From Isoperla grammatica (Eukaryota; Arthropoda; Insecta; Plecoptera; Perlodidae), in assembly GCA_945910005.1 (NCBI GenBank), contig OX246741.1, positions 13,096,890-13,160,889 on the forward strand: a stretch of 64,000 nt of DNA, given 5' to 3'. A program made the translations under genes and the position numbers. The notes under the pieces were generated by a model. That model was not told the DNA's origin, made no database searches, and worked only from the letters and a program-made list of their open reading frames with translations. Shown here piece after piece: positions 35,772-47,698 of this stretch (the first letter of the stretch is position 1; every line of letters begins with the position of its first letter).

Positions 35772-36470
35772 CATTGTACTCTTTAAAATAAGAGCTTCTT
35801 CTGCTCGAGCTTTTTTTTGCAGTCTCCCATCCCAAAGGTTATTTACGTTTTCTAACCATGTATGCACTTCTTAAATTAAAGAAAAACACATCCTACTCGA
35901 GCAAAGAAACAACAGAATGCAATAGTGATGAGTGATGACTGACTAGCACAGGTTACGGGTCTTGGAAACACGTGTATAACGCCTATGTAGGTACAAGTTT
36001 GCCGCCTGTTTAAAAGCACCTGTACCTCATGGAACATATCAACCCTTCAATATAGCGAAGGATGAATGGAGAATGAGTGTTGGGTAAAGCCGTCGTATTT
36101 GAAAAAAATCACGTACTTCGTTAATAGCCTCATTGGACCAAACCACAGTCTCCAAGCCTCCAAGGTGTATATAAGGGATGTTGTACAATAAAACTTATAA
36201 TAAGTTATTGGCACGCTCTTTGCTAAAACCCTTCATGTACAATGTGTTTTAAATAGGCGGCACTTCTCCGAAGTGCCGCCTATGCAATTGTGCCGCCGTA
36301 CGCGGTCGCGTACGTCGCTTACGCCTTAAGCCGGCCCTGCCCCTGGTAGCCCTAAAAATCTACGAACCAATATATATATAACAACCGTAGCAATTATAAT
36401 ATTTGCATGTTTATAAATTCTATTGTATAGCTAGTTCAAAACCAAATCTTTGGTTAGAATCACGTTTCCA

Positions 36471-39241
36471 ATATATTGAAGCATCCTCAAGTGGTTTTTC
36501 ATTGCGAGGTGCCCCTTGACCTTAATATTGAACAACATAACCCGGTAATTGTAGAGTGCAACCATGACCCCTTAATCTCTCTACATAAATCTTGTCTGTT
36601 ATTCTACTCCGTTTAGAGTGCGCAGAGACATCAAAAGGTATAATATTTCTTGCATTAACTCTGCTTACATAGGGATAAAGCTTAACAGCTTACAGGGTGT
36701 GTTTCGAAAGTGTCCTGACCTAGTTACATTGCTGGGGGATAGAAGAACACAACATGCAATTTGGTGTTATAATAGTTTAGCATCTTTACAAGCTTCGGGG
36801 AGAATGAAATTAGATAGTATGAAGATGGATTTTCAATTCATTTCATTAAACAAGACCATACACACAAATTGCTAGAGAGTAAAATTTCAAAACAGAACAC
36901 ATCGTGTAGCAGTGGCGTTGTTTCAGATAACTTTTGTTAATTTAATTATTTAATGTGTATTCAAATTAGTTATAAAACTGATTTACGAAGGACAAAAAAA
37001 TACAACCATAAATATACAATGGAACCATAATACAATAGGAACCACATTAAATTAAAATAGCAACACAACTACAGACAGAAAACTACTAAAGAAATAGAGA
37101 AAATTGAAAGATCATACTAATTGGAAAATACATAAATGAATATAGTTCAATTGAAAGAACAAAAATACACAGAAGTGTGAAGAAAGTAGAGTAAATACCA
37201 TTACAATCAAAGCAAAATAACACAAAGCAGATATAAATAGAGTGTGCAAATTAAAAATAAAGACAAAATATAGAAAGCGATAAGAGAAAAATAAGGATTT
37301 AAAAAATCAGAACCTTCGTGCGGGGAATAGTCAAATTTCACGAGAGAGATTATTATAGATGTTTTGTTCCCCCCCCCCCCCCCCCCCCAAACAGATTTTA
37401 CTCCGGGTCCACTCCGACCACCGTTTCCGCAAAAAAAAAACACACAAACAAATTAAAAAATTACTGTCACATCTCACAAGTTACTTTCAAAGATTACATG
37501 GCAGCCTTTGTCCCCTCCCTTCTTACCGCTAATTACGCCATACAACAGCATACGTACATTGATGGCCTTGGAGCCGTCACAATTACATCGAGTTGCTAAA
37601 AGGGTATAAAACTATGTTTTTATTTACGATTTGAACATCATGTGTACATGTTATGTTTTATTCAATCTTATACCGAGACTCAAACTTATAAATACAACGA
37701 GCAAAACAAATACAAATAAAACTGTCTTTTGAAACAGACTATCTAGTCTAGTACATCTACGTGATTGTTTGCACTCTCACAGAGTGAGTTCATTTTGCAG
37801 CGGAAGAACCTACAGCTATAGTTTTATCATACCCGCTGGTCACGAGAGCAAGATGTTATGTGTTTGTCTTGCACTTTATGTAATATTACACAACTGAAGA
37901 GCTGTTGGATATACCTGTTGACTCTAATACGTTTTATACGAGTAACTTTATGTTGTGATACAAGTTGAAATGGCTGAAGGCAGCTTGCTTGTTTTTGTGT
38001 TTTTTTACTAGGTTTTTATTTGTTCTTCAAAGCATGTTATATTTTTATTTATCGACTACTATATTTTCTTCATATAGTTCTTAGTATGTCAATATTGTAT
38101 TTCTTATTTTATTGTTATTTTATGCTTAAACTAGAGCCAGATTCAATCTTCATAGGGTAACCGTGTGAAAATCTAAGTCTACAAGTTTGCTTGACCCTTC
38201 CTGTAAGAACATATACTTTTGACGCGCCTCAGCCCACTGTTGACCACAAATTGTTTTCCGTCTGACAGCATTTATAGCCTAAGGTATCTTTGTTACTTTT
38301 TCCGTAATTGTACTATGTAATTTGTCTTCATTTACCGGAATGATCTGATGCTCAACAGTTTATGTGTTTGGTTTTTGTTTTAGTCAAATAATAAGTTTAA
38401 ACTACTAAACTAAACTAAAAACAATAGTTGACACTGAGGAAAAAAAACGAAAAACAAAATTGTTTAATTAATTCCTTATCCCACAGGACGGGAGCCCATT
38501 CAGTCAGAGTAGCTACGTTTCTTTCATTTTGAAGCAACACAACCACTTAAAATCTTGAATGGTCGCGACATTTTATTATAAAATTACAAATCTAGTTAGC
38601 GGAAAACATTAAAAACTGTTGACAATATGTGAATCTAGGTCATATACCGTTTACTGTCGTGAATATATTATCTTCTAACAAAATAGCTAACAATATGCTG
38701 CTGTGATTTTCACTCTCATATAAATTGTCATAGTTTTTAATTTTTATGATGTCTTTATCTCAACCCGTTTATGTTGGCTAACAATCAACAAGAGAACGAA
38801 GTTATCTGCTGCTAATTGTAATTTTAAAGGATTTGACCAAATCATCTGACCAAAGGATGAATTCACATAATGTGCATATGGCCATATTTTGTGCTAAAAC
38901 GGTGATTAGCAATTCTTTATTGAAATGATTCAGATGGCTTCGATTGAAATTTGATTGTTCTCCATTTTGTTTCTATATTAATGTAAAAATGCAACAGAAA
39001 TAAATTCTCTTGTCTTGACTACTATTTTTGTGGTTTACAATGGCACAAGTTAAAATTTTCCTGAACTGTAAACTTTCATATTTCTTAGTATGCAATAAAC
39101 ATGTTCGTTTTCTAGTGACAGTCTCAAAATCAACACAAATTTTTCCCTGCATTATGTCCGTTGTGACATCAAATAAATTAAGAAATGGACAATGCTACTG
39201 CTAGTAATCTCGCCTGGTGTCCAACTCCAAAAGGTATTCAC
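36471..39241. other. Unique AT-rich noncoding stretch
   Basis: C20 at 37369-37388 followed within 45 bp by A10. The ORF 36573-36875 (about 100 codons) follows a pyrimidine-rich TTTAG but has no recognised domain. The remainder is AT-rich with nothing recognisable. Confidence 0.5.
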
Positions 39242-39550
39242 TCATAGGTTGCACGTACGTCACATCTTTGCGCGTGGCGGCCACATTTGTGATCAAACTT
39301 TGACGTTGCCATGGAGAAACAATTGAAGGCTCTTGTGGTAGAACACATACATTCTTTAAAATTCAGTCTGTTTTAAAAATAAAATGGTATGTGTTGTAAT
39401 TTTTTATTATTTTTATTACAAATGTTTTCTTTTTAAATTCTAAATTGGGCTTATTTATTAAATTTGAATAGTATTTGCCAATGATCTAGGATAACTCCTC
39501 ATTAATTGTGTCGCAATCATGGCCGCTGTGACGTCACGTGGGAACTATGA
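39242..39550. mobile_element. MITE family M, copy 1 (309 bp)
   Basis: The ends TCATAGGTTGCACGTACGTCA and, reversed, TCATAGTTCCCACGTGACGTCA form imperfect inverted repeats that extend into GCGGCCA boxes. The whole element is shared with 51956-52279 (GTTGCCATGGAGAAACAATTG, GGCTTATTTATTAAATTTGAA, CCAATGATCTAGGAT). It carries a CRE palindrome at 39529-39536. No transposase is present. Confidence 0.85.
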
Positions 39551-39597
39551 ATAGGCTTTTATCTCCACCATTGACGATTTAACAAAAGTTCTCAACA

Positions 39598-40110
39598 ATG
39601 ACATCTAAACTCCAGCTCCTCCTTATAACAATTTATTTTCTTGGATCCAGAATCCATCGCATCTATTTATACTGGCCAATAGAAACCCACTGCCCTTCTA
39701 CTCTTTCCTTTGTTTTCTCGCTGGATCGGATCAATCTTCTCGCGGAAGGCGAGACCGAGACCGTCCGCCGGCGTCGTCTCGTGTTCGCCGAGACATCAAA
39801 GGTGCCACCAGAAGTTTACGTGCAGCCATCATCGGACCGTTATCGCGAGACGCAATGGGGCAAACGGTGAAGATTGATATTTTAGAAAACTCACAAAAAG
39901 CCAAGATCTAGACATGAGGAGTTTTATGAAAATGACTTTGGTGATATTTCCGTAATGCGGCAGTGACAATGCCCAGCGAATGTGGACCAGTTTATGGAGA
40001 AATTATGTGCAGTGGGTTTGGCCTCGGTAAAGTTTCGTGAATGTATCACGGACGAACTAGTGCATGTCAAGAGGCGGTTGCAGTTCTAGTGGGAATAATT
40101 TATCAAACAC
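39598..40110 (+). pseudogene. Weak coding-like remnant beside the MITE
   Basis: An ATG-started frame of 90 codons (39598-39870) is followed in another frame by PANVDQFMEKLCAVGLASV and KFRECITDELVHVKRRLQF, broken by stops. The segment 39720-39850 is richer in GC than its surroundings. No family is recognised. It may be a decayed gene or transposon ORF, or chance. Confidence 0.15.
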
Positions 40111-40925
40111 ATTTTCCAGACAACACACAGGTTTGTTTTACAAATTAAAAACAAAACAAAATGGTGAACTCAATTAGCCTACTGAAACAGAGTACCGTAA
40201 TTGTATGTGTAACGGAGCAACATTGACAACATAGGTGGTAAAAAAGCTGCTAAAAGGTGGTAAATGATATGGGACACCACAAGTATTACTGTGGATGCCC
40301 TGGAAACTATTTATGCTTCTAATAATTTGTTTGCAGTTGATTGCGCAAATCCCTCTTTATGTGACTAACTAGGTCAATTAGGGTTTGAGGATAGTTGGAA
40401 AGCAACGTCCGACGCTGTCAGTAGGACTCAACCCAAACCTTTGAGTATTTACTGAACTAACTTGGCCGTATACAAATGTAAATAACATTTTCCAATTTCC
40501 GTATAAAATTAATCCTCCTGTATTAATTGCATTGATGGATTTATTAATATTCATCCACATATTAAATTTTAATTGGCAATGTGAATAAACGTACGTACAA
40601 ACAAAATGTTTGAAATACTTTTTGTACCTTTTCATAATTCATTATTTTTTGTGTGATGTGAAACAAGGTCCTTCAATCCCCTATCGGAGTTCGACAAATC
40701 ACCGCCAGGGGATTTACGGATTTTTGGAATTAGGGGCTGGTTCGGTTAAACACGGTTAGTGTTTAGTGAAAGTATAGGATTATTCGAACCGACTTAAAAA
40801 TGACTATCATTATTATATTGCAATTATTTCTTCTCCAATGAACGCATGAGATGATGATGATGATGGTAATGATATTTGAGTCAATTACGTCCCATTTTAG
40901 TGAACTCTTGAGCTCAGCTAGTCGA
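40111..40925. other. Unique noncoding stretch
   Basis: AT-rich. A GATGATGAT run lies near 40850. Nothing gene-like was seen. Confidence 0.5.
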
Positions 40926-41148
40926 GGTGGGTCCCTCCTCGTGGCGACCGTCGCCCGCAAAGAGGGCTCTCGTGCATATCTTTAATCACCCTATTTCTGA
41001 TTCATCAAGATCTTGCTCACTTTTCCCTCCTTTTTCAACCCTGTCATACTCCTTTCATTTTCATTCATGCCGGCTCTCTTTACCCTAACCGAATTCCCCA
41101 ATACGACAACCCGACGTCATACGACCAAGCTGTCGAGTATGTCGTAAA
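40926..41148 (-). mobile_element. Dispersed repeat family, longest head-to-tail copy
   Basis: On the minus strand the copy opens with TTTACGACATACTCGACAGC and GGTCGTATGACGTC (head, as at 7.3, 49.4 and 58.3 kb). It continues through GTGAGCAAGATCTTGATGAAT and closes with ATATGCACGAGAGCCCTCTT and GCGGGCGACGGTCGCCACGA (tail, as at 6.1 and 29.3 kb). It therefore joins the two sub-families into one element of about 220 bp. It is probably a SINE, but a pol III head was not identified. Confidence 0.6.
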
Positions 41149-43493
41149 AAAAACTAATAATAATATAAAATAAGTAATCCTTACCCCAAGAATGCGTTGA
41201 ACCCAACTAAACGAAATCACGTGTTAATGCCTGTTGCAGCAATTAGTACCATCTCCGTCTTCCTGCTCCAACTTGCCCGGGCACAAAAATACCGCGCCCT
41301 CGGATGGAGGGAGGGTAGAGGGGGGGGGGGGGGATGAAAACTTGCCGCCGCCGTGAAACAAGGAGGTGACGGACGAAACTGACAGTGAGCGATGGCAGAC
41401 GAAACCTCATCGGACAGTTTTTTGTTTCGGAACCTGTGGAAATGTGATACTCGTCTTCATAAAGACGAAGATCCCGAATCGGGGATGCATAAAGTAGGTG
41501 GATCGGATTATGGGTGTAGCGTTGTCCGTTGTACGAATATGAACCGTAATGCTAAGTCTACATGCATGGATATTTGAGTGAATCATCTGCATCTCACGTC
41601 ATCTGCGCGGGGGGGGGGGGGGGGTGTCTCGTTTCGGACCCCCAACTATTGTTGCACTGAACGCGGAATGGCATACTTTCCAAGGTAAACTTGAACTCCC
41701 AAGTCTATGGTCATCGCACACACAAAAACACCATTTTGTAAACCATAACAGAAGTATAGATTACTTATACACGCGTTATTGATCATGTAATGTATAAGGC
41801 GTAACACCCATAATTAAAAATATAGAGAATGCAAAACAAGTTTTAAAATAATGTGATTTTGTCTTTGTCGCCCGACAGAAGAGCTAATGCTAATGATTTT
41901 ATGTTCTAATAACCGATACAATATTGTTTTGGCCATCGGAGATATAAAAATATATATAAAGATAAAAATATATATATATACAAATAAAAATACATATACA
42001 AATATATATAAAAATATATAAAACTTAAAAATATATAAAAATATAAAATTCTCAATACTATGATATTATGAGAAAATTTGATGTTAATGAACACGGTAGC
42101 TAATTGTATTGTTTCTCAAAAGTATGTGTTTGTTCGTCGATTTAGTCCCTTTAAATGCTATTTTCACTTGATTCCAATTACACCAACTCCCATCCCAGCG
42201 CGTTTTACACTGGCAGTGACGTCATAGCAAACTTTGTTAATTATGCAATAATAAACCCGATTATGAATAGGAGTGGTATTCATTTCCGAAACAATATACA
42301 CAGCTGCAAGCAAGGTATTAACTATCAACACAATTTGTGTAGGGCCCCTATTGTCATTTCTGAATCATCAAATTTAATTAAATGCCTATTTGTGTGACGC
42401 CACATCTAGTTACGTAAGCTGCTTTTGACACCAGAACAATGACCGAAATGTGGGACTGGGATTGGATACTATAGTTGCAAAACTATAAGCTTGGGTTTCG
42501 CGGTGAATTAATATATACTATAGAGCATGTATGTATTTCATGATCTATATTTGGAAAAATATTGGAGAATAATTGTGCATGATCACAGATATACTTTCCT
42601 CTACGTAACTAACCCTTTTATGCACACTGTTCCACTGAAACTCAAAAGATTTATTGGTTCCTTTAAAAGTTCAAATGAAGATTTTCAAATTTGACTTTCC
42701 TCTTAGTACAGCTGTGCACACAAACCTCATGAGTCACGCCCGGGAATTTCCAGGTATCTTACGCAAGGTCGTTAATTATCCCTAATGAACCTAGGTAAGA
42801 ACTAGATAAGTAGAAAAGTAATACAAATAGTAAGGAATGTAAGAATAAAAGTAAGAGTAGTAAGTAAAAGTAAAAGTAGTTAGCAATTTGGTCATCATGT
42901 TGAACAGGGCTATTTTGTCAGCAGTTATGTTTTGGAAACTATAGTTTAGTTAACTATTTACCACTACTAGTTAACTATATAGTTTATCTCTCAATAAATC
43001 ACATATCTAGTTATTTAGTACGTACGTAAAATATTGTGTGGAAACAATTTGTGTTTGTTGACGGTCTTACACCATATTTCTAAACCACTACTCACTGCTC
43101 ATACAGTGAAAATGTTAACATTGCAAGTGACTTGTGCGAACCAGACCTATAACCCTCACTTCCTACTCCTCGCAGAGCCGCACCACCGTCATAGAAAGCT
43201 GATATCCAATATAACTCAATAAGACTACTGTAAATATTGAACGTTTTGACGGAAACCACCATACCCAAAAAAAGTTGGCAATTTTCAATAACCCCTATAT
43301 CGTTTTCTAACCCGTTCTCGGGATGTCACTGGCTGCAGTGCCAGTGCTGTCTCACCATTTTATTGGATCGGAAATAAGTTGTCCGGTGTGCGGAGGTTTT
43401 CTGTCGTGTGATGATTTATCGAACGCGTTCTTCTTATCTTCTCTCCGCGAGGGAATGACTGAGCCATGAGCCGGTGCATGCGGCACATTTGCG
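41149..43493. other. Noncoding stretch with two poly-G tracts
   Basis: G14 at 41320-41333 and G16 at 41609-41624 bracket a 270-bp segment. ATATAAAA-rich sequence lies at 41940-42055, a CRE palindrome at 42217-42224, AGTAA-type repetition at 42793-42885, and a palindrome around AGTTAACTA at 42938-42983. No gene was recognised. Confidence 0.5.
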
Positions 43494-43501
43494 TTTGTGA
43501 C

Positions 43502-43943
43502 CAGTGGCGTATTCAAGGGGGGGGGGGGGGAGGGGGGGGGGGGACAAACCCCCCCCCCCCTTTCGCAAAGGAAAAGTAGAAATTGCATTGGATTGAAAAA
43601 AATAAAAATATAAATATACAATATTTTTGTATTAAATTCCAAAGACATTAGTTTTTGTTAAAAATACACACATCGCTCTACAATTCTATTTCTGTGTATT
43701 GACACTTCAGTTCAATTGTTGTTCTTTGAAGCTTTTTTCGCTTCTTAAGAAGAAAATCGTTGCCAGAAATTAAGTAATTTTAGTTCAGTTGGCGCTGTAA
43801 AACGCACAGGTTTACACCAAAATGACCTTGATGAGAAAATTTTCGCGGGGGAAACCCCCCGGACCCCCCCTTTGTTTTTGGCTCCACTCTCTATAATATG
43901 AGTTAAAACCCCCCCCCTTTCCAAAATCCTGGATACGCCACTG
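43502..43943. mobile_element. Non-autonomous hAT-like transposon, 442 bp
   Basis: TTTGTGAC flanks the element exactly (43494-43501 and 43944-43951). The ends CAGTGGCGTATTCA and, reversed, CAGTGGCGTATCCAGGATTTT are terminal inverted repeats. Poly-G lies just inside the left end (G14 and G12 at 43517-43543, C12 at 43549-43560), with poly-C near the right end. An 8-bp duplication with CAG termini fits hAT. The ORF reading SRILERGG at 43745-43987 is the terminus in translation. Confidence 0.92.
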
Positions 43944-43984
43944 TTTGTGACCCATCTTACACTGTGATTGTCTCTCCTCCGAAA

Positions 43985-44290
43985 CACTAGTTACCGTTGG
44001 TTAGAGCGGATTGGAGGGTTCGAAAGCTTATGTAACAGCTTCGTTCTTCTCGTCAACTGCTCGGTAGTCCAGGTTAGTGGAGGAACCTACATGACTGGTC
44101 AAAGTTACACCGTCCCTTCGGATGGGACGTAAAGCCGATGGTCCCCTTGGTACTTTTCGACAGGAGTAGGCTACGGGCCGGTACCAGGCTTCCCCTCCTC
44201 CCTTCTTCATTATCATTCATCAATCATCACTCATAAGGCTAAAGAGGGCATTGTGCCCTACACTGGCCTTAATTACAATAAAGTAAAGTA
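43985..44290 (+). mobile_element. SINE-like element with CCTTCGGATGGGACGT core
   Basis: A tRNA-like head (GTTGGTTAGAGCGG, then GAGGGTTCGAAAGC) is followed by a core CCCTTCGGATGGGACGTAAA with GCCGATGGTCCC. The tail has CATTATCATTCATCAATCATC, AGGGCATTGTGCCCT and AATTACAATAAAGTAAAG. The core recalls repeats seen in other arthropod genomes, from memory only. Target duplications were not resolved. Confidence 0.55.
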
Positions 44291-46030
44291 AGTGTGATTG
44301 TGAGTCAATATGAGAGCCCCCCTCCTCCCCCCCCCCCCCCTTCCCAGACCCCTGGAACCATAGAACCTACAATGAATGTATGCGGAAAATATGTTGTGTA
44401 TTTTTTTTTTTTAAGGTATCTCGCAATTAACATCATCACACTACAAAAGCGTTTTGAAAAACGGAATTCATAAGAAAGAACACTTATTTCTCTAGAAGAT
44501 GGCATATTTTGATTTACTTTTGGGAAAATTTAAAAACATTTAAACACAATTTTAACAGGCCGGAATCCATCCATCTCAGATTCCCAAGGTCATCACAGAG
44601 GAATTATGCCGCGGAGGGGGAGAAGATGACAGGTTGAGGGGGGAGCGTTCTTTAATTGTTTCTTTCTTGCTCTTTTGAGTTTTTCCACCTTTTTTGTGTT
44701 TACACTTATGTATTTCTTTTTACATCATATCATGTTTGTCGTTTTTTGTAGTGGAATACCCGCAAAAGTGTTGTTTATGAAAAATGCGGTTTTATCCGCC
44801 CTTTTGGTTTATATATGTCGAGGGTTATATGGAGTCGTATTTTTGTTATTGTGACTTATTGCATCTAAGTAATCACACTTCATAAAGTTGTCTTCCGTCG
44901 AGATTTTAGATCTACCAGCGCTATCACTGACAGTATATCTACTTTTTCCTCTATTTTCATAACGGTACAATTTCAAAAATAATCTTTCATTTATTATTTC
45001 GTCCCGTTTCCCTCTTTTCCATTTTTTGTCTTGCTGTCTATAGTGGTAATTATGTAGGTATTCCGATTCCCATCATACGAAAAGGTTTATTTTCATAGCA
45101 GTTGGTTTCTTTTTATTTACTTTTTATATCTCAAAAACCTGCCAGACGGCCACAAGAGAATAGACAGAAATGTCATTATAAATTGTCCCTGGTAAAATGA
45201 AACATTTCACCAACGTGATACTCGCCGAAATGCAAACCAGACAAGAAGGGCAAAGAAGAGCAATCAAAATTTATTCCAAGCGACAAACAAGCCAACTAGA
45301 AACCTGCGGAAGATTATTGCACCAAATGTGGGGCTGCTTGGAAGTCAATCGTTGCAGGCCCAAATCAAATGGTAGTGCAGATAAACCAAATCTTAAATTG
45401 CCAGTTATGGGCGCTCATGGGGGGGAGGCAGGGGGGTCAATTTTTACGCACCCACCATAGGTGCAATACCCGATATAGAACTGTACTGAAGTAGTAACCG
45501 AGTCAGGTCTATCCTTGGAGAGGAGGGGGGGGGGGGGAGGGGGGGAGAAAGAGGGGTTCCCTCCAGTAGTTACAGAGCACCTCCCACACGAGCATTACTA
45601 AAATTATTTGAAACAATATTTGTTTTTTCAAAAATCCAAATCCAATTAATTTACACCTCGATCCACATTGTCAAGCTACTTTTCTTTAAAAAAAACGCGC
45701 TTAACCAATTAGATAAATGTCAATGTATCGGGAAAAATGGGTGAAAATTTTCCGAACCCCTAAGTTAGTCATAAAACAGCAAATAGCATAAAACCACACC
45801 CCCGAGTATAACAGTCTCTCCAAGGAAATGTATCTGAAATCATCACTGGAAGCTGGAAGTAACTTAAAACGAACCGCAAGTTGCGCGATATATCGTCACG
45901 TCACGTCACGCCACGTCACGTCACGTCACGTGCTATTGCTGCGGAGTTTGCGGGAGTTCGTCGTAGTCGTCGTCGTCTGCACAAGAAGTAACACAGGGAT
46001 ATTGAGTAATCAATATCCGCTTTGGTCCGG
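44291..46030. other. Noncoding stretch with homopolymers
   Basis: C14 at 44327-44340, T-rich 44400-44412, G13 at 45525-45537. The ORF at 45197-45460 (87 codons) shows no recognised domain and runs into a G-rich end. A CGTCA pentanucleotide repeat is listed separately. Confidence 0.5.
45894..45931. repeat. (CGTCA)n pentanucleotide repeat
   Basis: Seven CGTCA-type units with one CGCCA variant, ending in CACGTGC. Each junction is a CRE half-site (CGTCA). It lies 100 bp upstream of the 80-bp minisatellite. Confidence 0.9.
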
Positions 46031-47390
46031 TCTCTGCAGGCTGAAGCATCTTCTAAGATCTACATCCTCGAATACAAGGGTGCACAAAAAGACCGGAGAC
46101 AACCCTACAGTCTCTGCAGGCTGAAGCATCTTCTAAGATCTACATCCTCGAATACAAGGGTGCACAAACAGACCGGAGACAACCCTACAGTCTCTGCAGG
46201 CTGAAGCATCTTCTAAGATCTACATCCTCGAATACACGGGTGCACAAAAAGACCGGAGACAACCCTACAGTCTCTGCAGGCTGAAGCATCTTCTAAGATC
46301 TACATCCTCCAATACAAGGGTGCACAAACAGACCGGAGACAACCCTACAGTCTCTGCAGGCTGAAGCATCTTCTAAGATCTACATCCTCGAATACAAGGG
46401 TGCACAAACAGACCGGAGACAATCCTACAGTCTCTGCAGGCTGAAGCATCTTCTAAGATCTACATCCTCGAATACAAGGGTGCACAAACAGACCGGAGAC
46501 AACCCTACAGTCTCTGCAGGCTGAAGCATCTTCTAAGATCTACATCCTTGAATACAAGGATGCACAAACAGACCGGAGACAATCCTACAGTCTCTGCAGG
46601 CTGAAGCATCTTCTAAGATCTACATCCTCGAGTACAAGGGTGCACAAACAGACCGGAGACAATCCTACAGTCTCTGCAGGCTGAAGCATCTTCTAAGATC
46701 TACATCCTCGAATACAAGGGTGCACAAACGGACTGAAGACAATCCTACAGTCACTGCAGGCTGAAGCATCTTCTAAGATCTACATCCTCGAATACAAGGA
46801 TGCACAAACGAACTGAAGACAGTTCTACAGTCTCTGCAGGCTGAAGCATCTTCTAAGATCTACATCCTCGAATACAAGGATGCACAAACAGACCGGAGAC
46901 AATCCTACAGTCTCTGCAGACTGAAGCATCTTCTAAGATCTACATCATCAAATACAAGGATGCACAAACAGACCGGAGACAATCCTACAGCCTCTGCAGG
47001 CTGAAGCATCTTCTAAGATCTACATCCTTGAATACAAGGGTGCACAAACAGACCTCAGACAATCCTACAGTCTCTGCAGGCTGAAGCATCTTCTAAGATC
47101 TACATCCTTGAATAAAAGGGTGCACAAACAGACCGCAGACAATCCTACAGTCTCTGCAGGCTGAAGCATCTTCTAAGATCTACATCCTCAAATACAAGGA
47201 TGCACAAACAGTCCGCAGACAATCCTACAGCCTCTGCAGGCTGAAGCATCTTCTAAGATCTACATCCTCGAATACAAGGGTGCACAAACAGACTGTAGAC
47301 AATCCTACAGTCTCTGCAGGCTGAAGCATCTTCTAAGATTTACATCCTCGAATACAAGGGTGCACAAATGGACTGAAGACATTACTATAG
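46031..47390. repeat. Minisatellite: 17 units of exactly 80 bp
   Basis: TCTCTGCAGGCTGAAGCATC begins each unit at 46031 and then every 80 bp to 47311, with no insertion or deletion in 1360 bp. Variation is substitution only (for example AACCCTACAG versus AATCCTACAG, ACAGACCGG versus ACGGACTGA). It is clearly heavier in the 3' half, and a degenerate 18th start (CTGCTGAAGCATATTCTAA) follows at about 47401. The period is not a multiple of three and no ORF is kept, so it is not protein repeats. Confidence 0.99.
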
Positions 47391-47545
47391 ATTCGACTGT
47401 CTGCTGAAGCATATTCTAAACCGGCTTCAGACGTTGCGTTTGTTTACGTTGCGTCATTTTCGCATTTTAGGGAGAAGTAAGAAAAGTAAAGAACAAAGAA
47501 TTGTAAGAGTCCGGCCCACCCTCGTCACATACCATCAATTAATGG

Positions 47546-47698
47546 AAAGACCATCCTCAATGAACAGTAACAGTAATAACAGTAAGGTTTTAACCAATCA
47601 TGTTGGCTGACGAGAGGCCATTGTTTCTCATCAGCCAATAAGATTGGTTAAAATCTTACTGTTACTGTAATTGTTAATTTTCATTGTGTATTGGTCTT
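47546..47698. mobile_element. Hairpin MITE, about 153 bp
   Basis: Nearly the whole element is an inverted repeat. The left arm 47546-47619 contains AGTAAGGTTTTAACCAATCA and GTTGGCTGACGAGA. The reverse complement of 47621-47698 contains AGTAAGATTTTAACCAATCT and ATTGGCTGATGAGA. The termini are AAGACCA and TGGTCTT. AATTA near both ends may be a target duplication, but alignment is ambiguous. Confidence 0.85.

Larger units (their letters stand above)
34791..36339. mobile_element. Non-autonomous hAT-like transposon, 1549 bp
   Basis: CCCCTGGT occurs directly at 34783-34790 and 36340-36347, an 8-bp target duplication. The termini CAGGCCCGGCTTAAGG and, reversed, CAGGGCCGGCTTAAGG match at 15 of 16 bases. 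CAG ends with an 8-bp duplication are characteristic of hAT elements. A subterminal palindrome (AGGCGGCACTT, 5-nt loop, AAGTGCCGCCT) lies at 36255-36281, and a related GCCGCCTATAA is near the left end. No transposase is seen. The interior holds a tRNA-like SINE head and a GC-rich coding-like fragment. Confidence 0.88.
34519..36470. mobile_element. Foldback/MITE-type element, later split by a hAT insertion
   Basis: The left arm from 34519 (GTGATTCTAACCAAATATTT, then AGCTACACAA and AAATATT words) matches the reverse complement of the right flank ending near 36470 (GTGATTCTAACCAAAGATTT, AGCTATACAA). Inside is a TA run and a near-perfect 28-bp stem. Removing the 1549-bp hAT and one target copy leaves a pre-insertion element of roughly 395 bp, nearly all self-complementary. 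No flanking target duplication was identified. Confidence 0.65.

Noticed and set aside
36573..36875. About 100-codon ORF after a TTTAG acceptor-like site
   Set aside because: No domain recognised, AT-driven codons and no supporting donor or upstream exon.
46031..47390. CRISPR-like regular array
   Set aside because: Units are contiguous 80-bp repeats with no unique spacers, and the DNA is eukaryotic.
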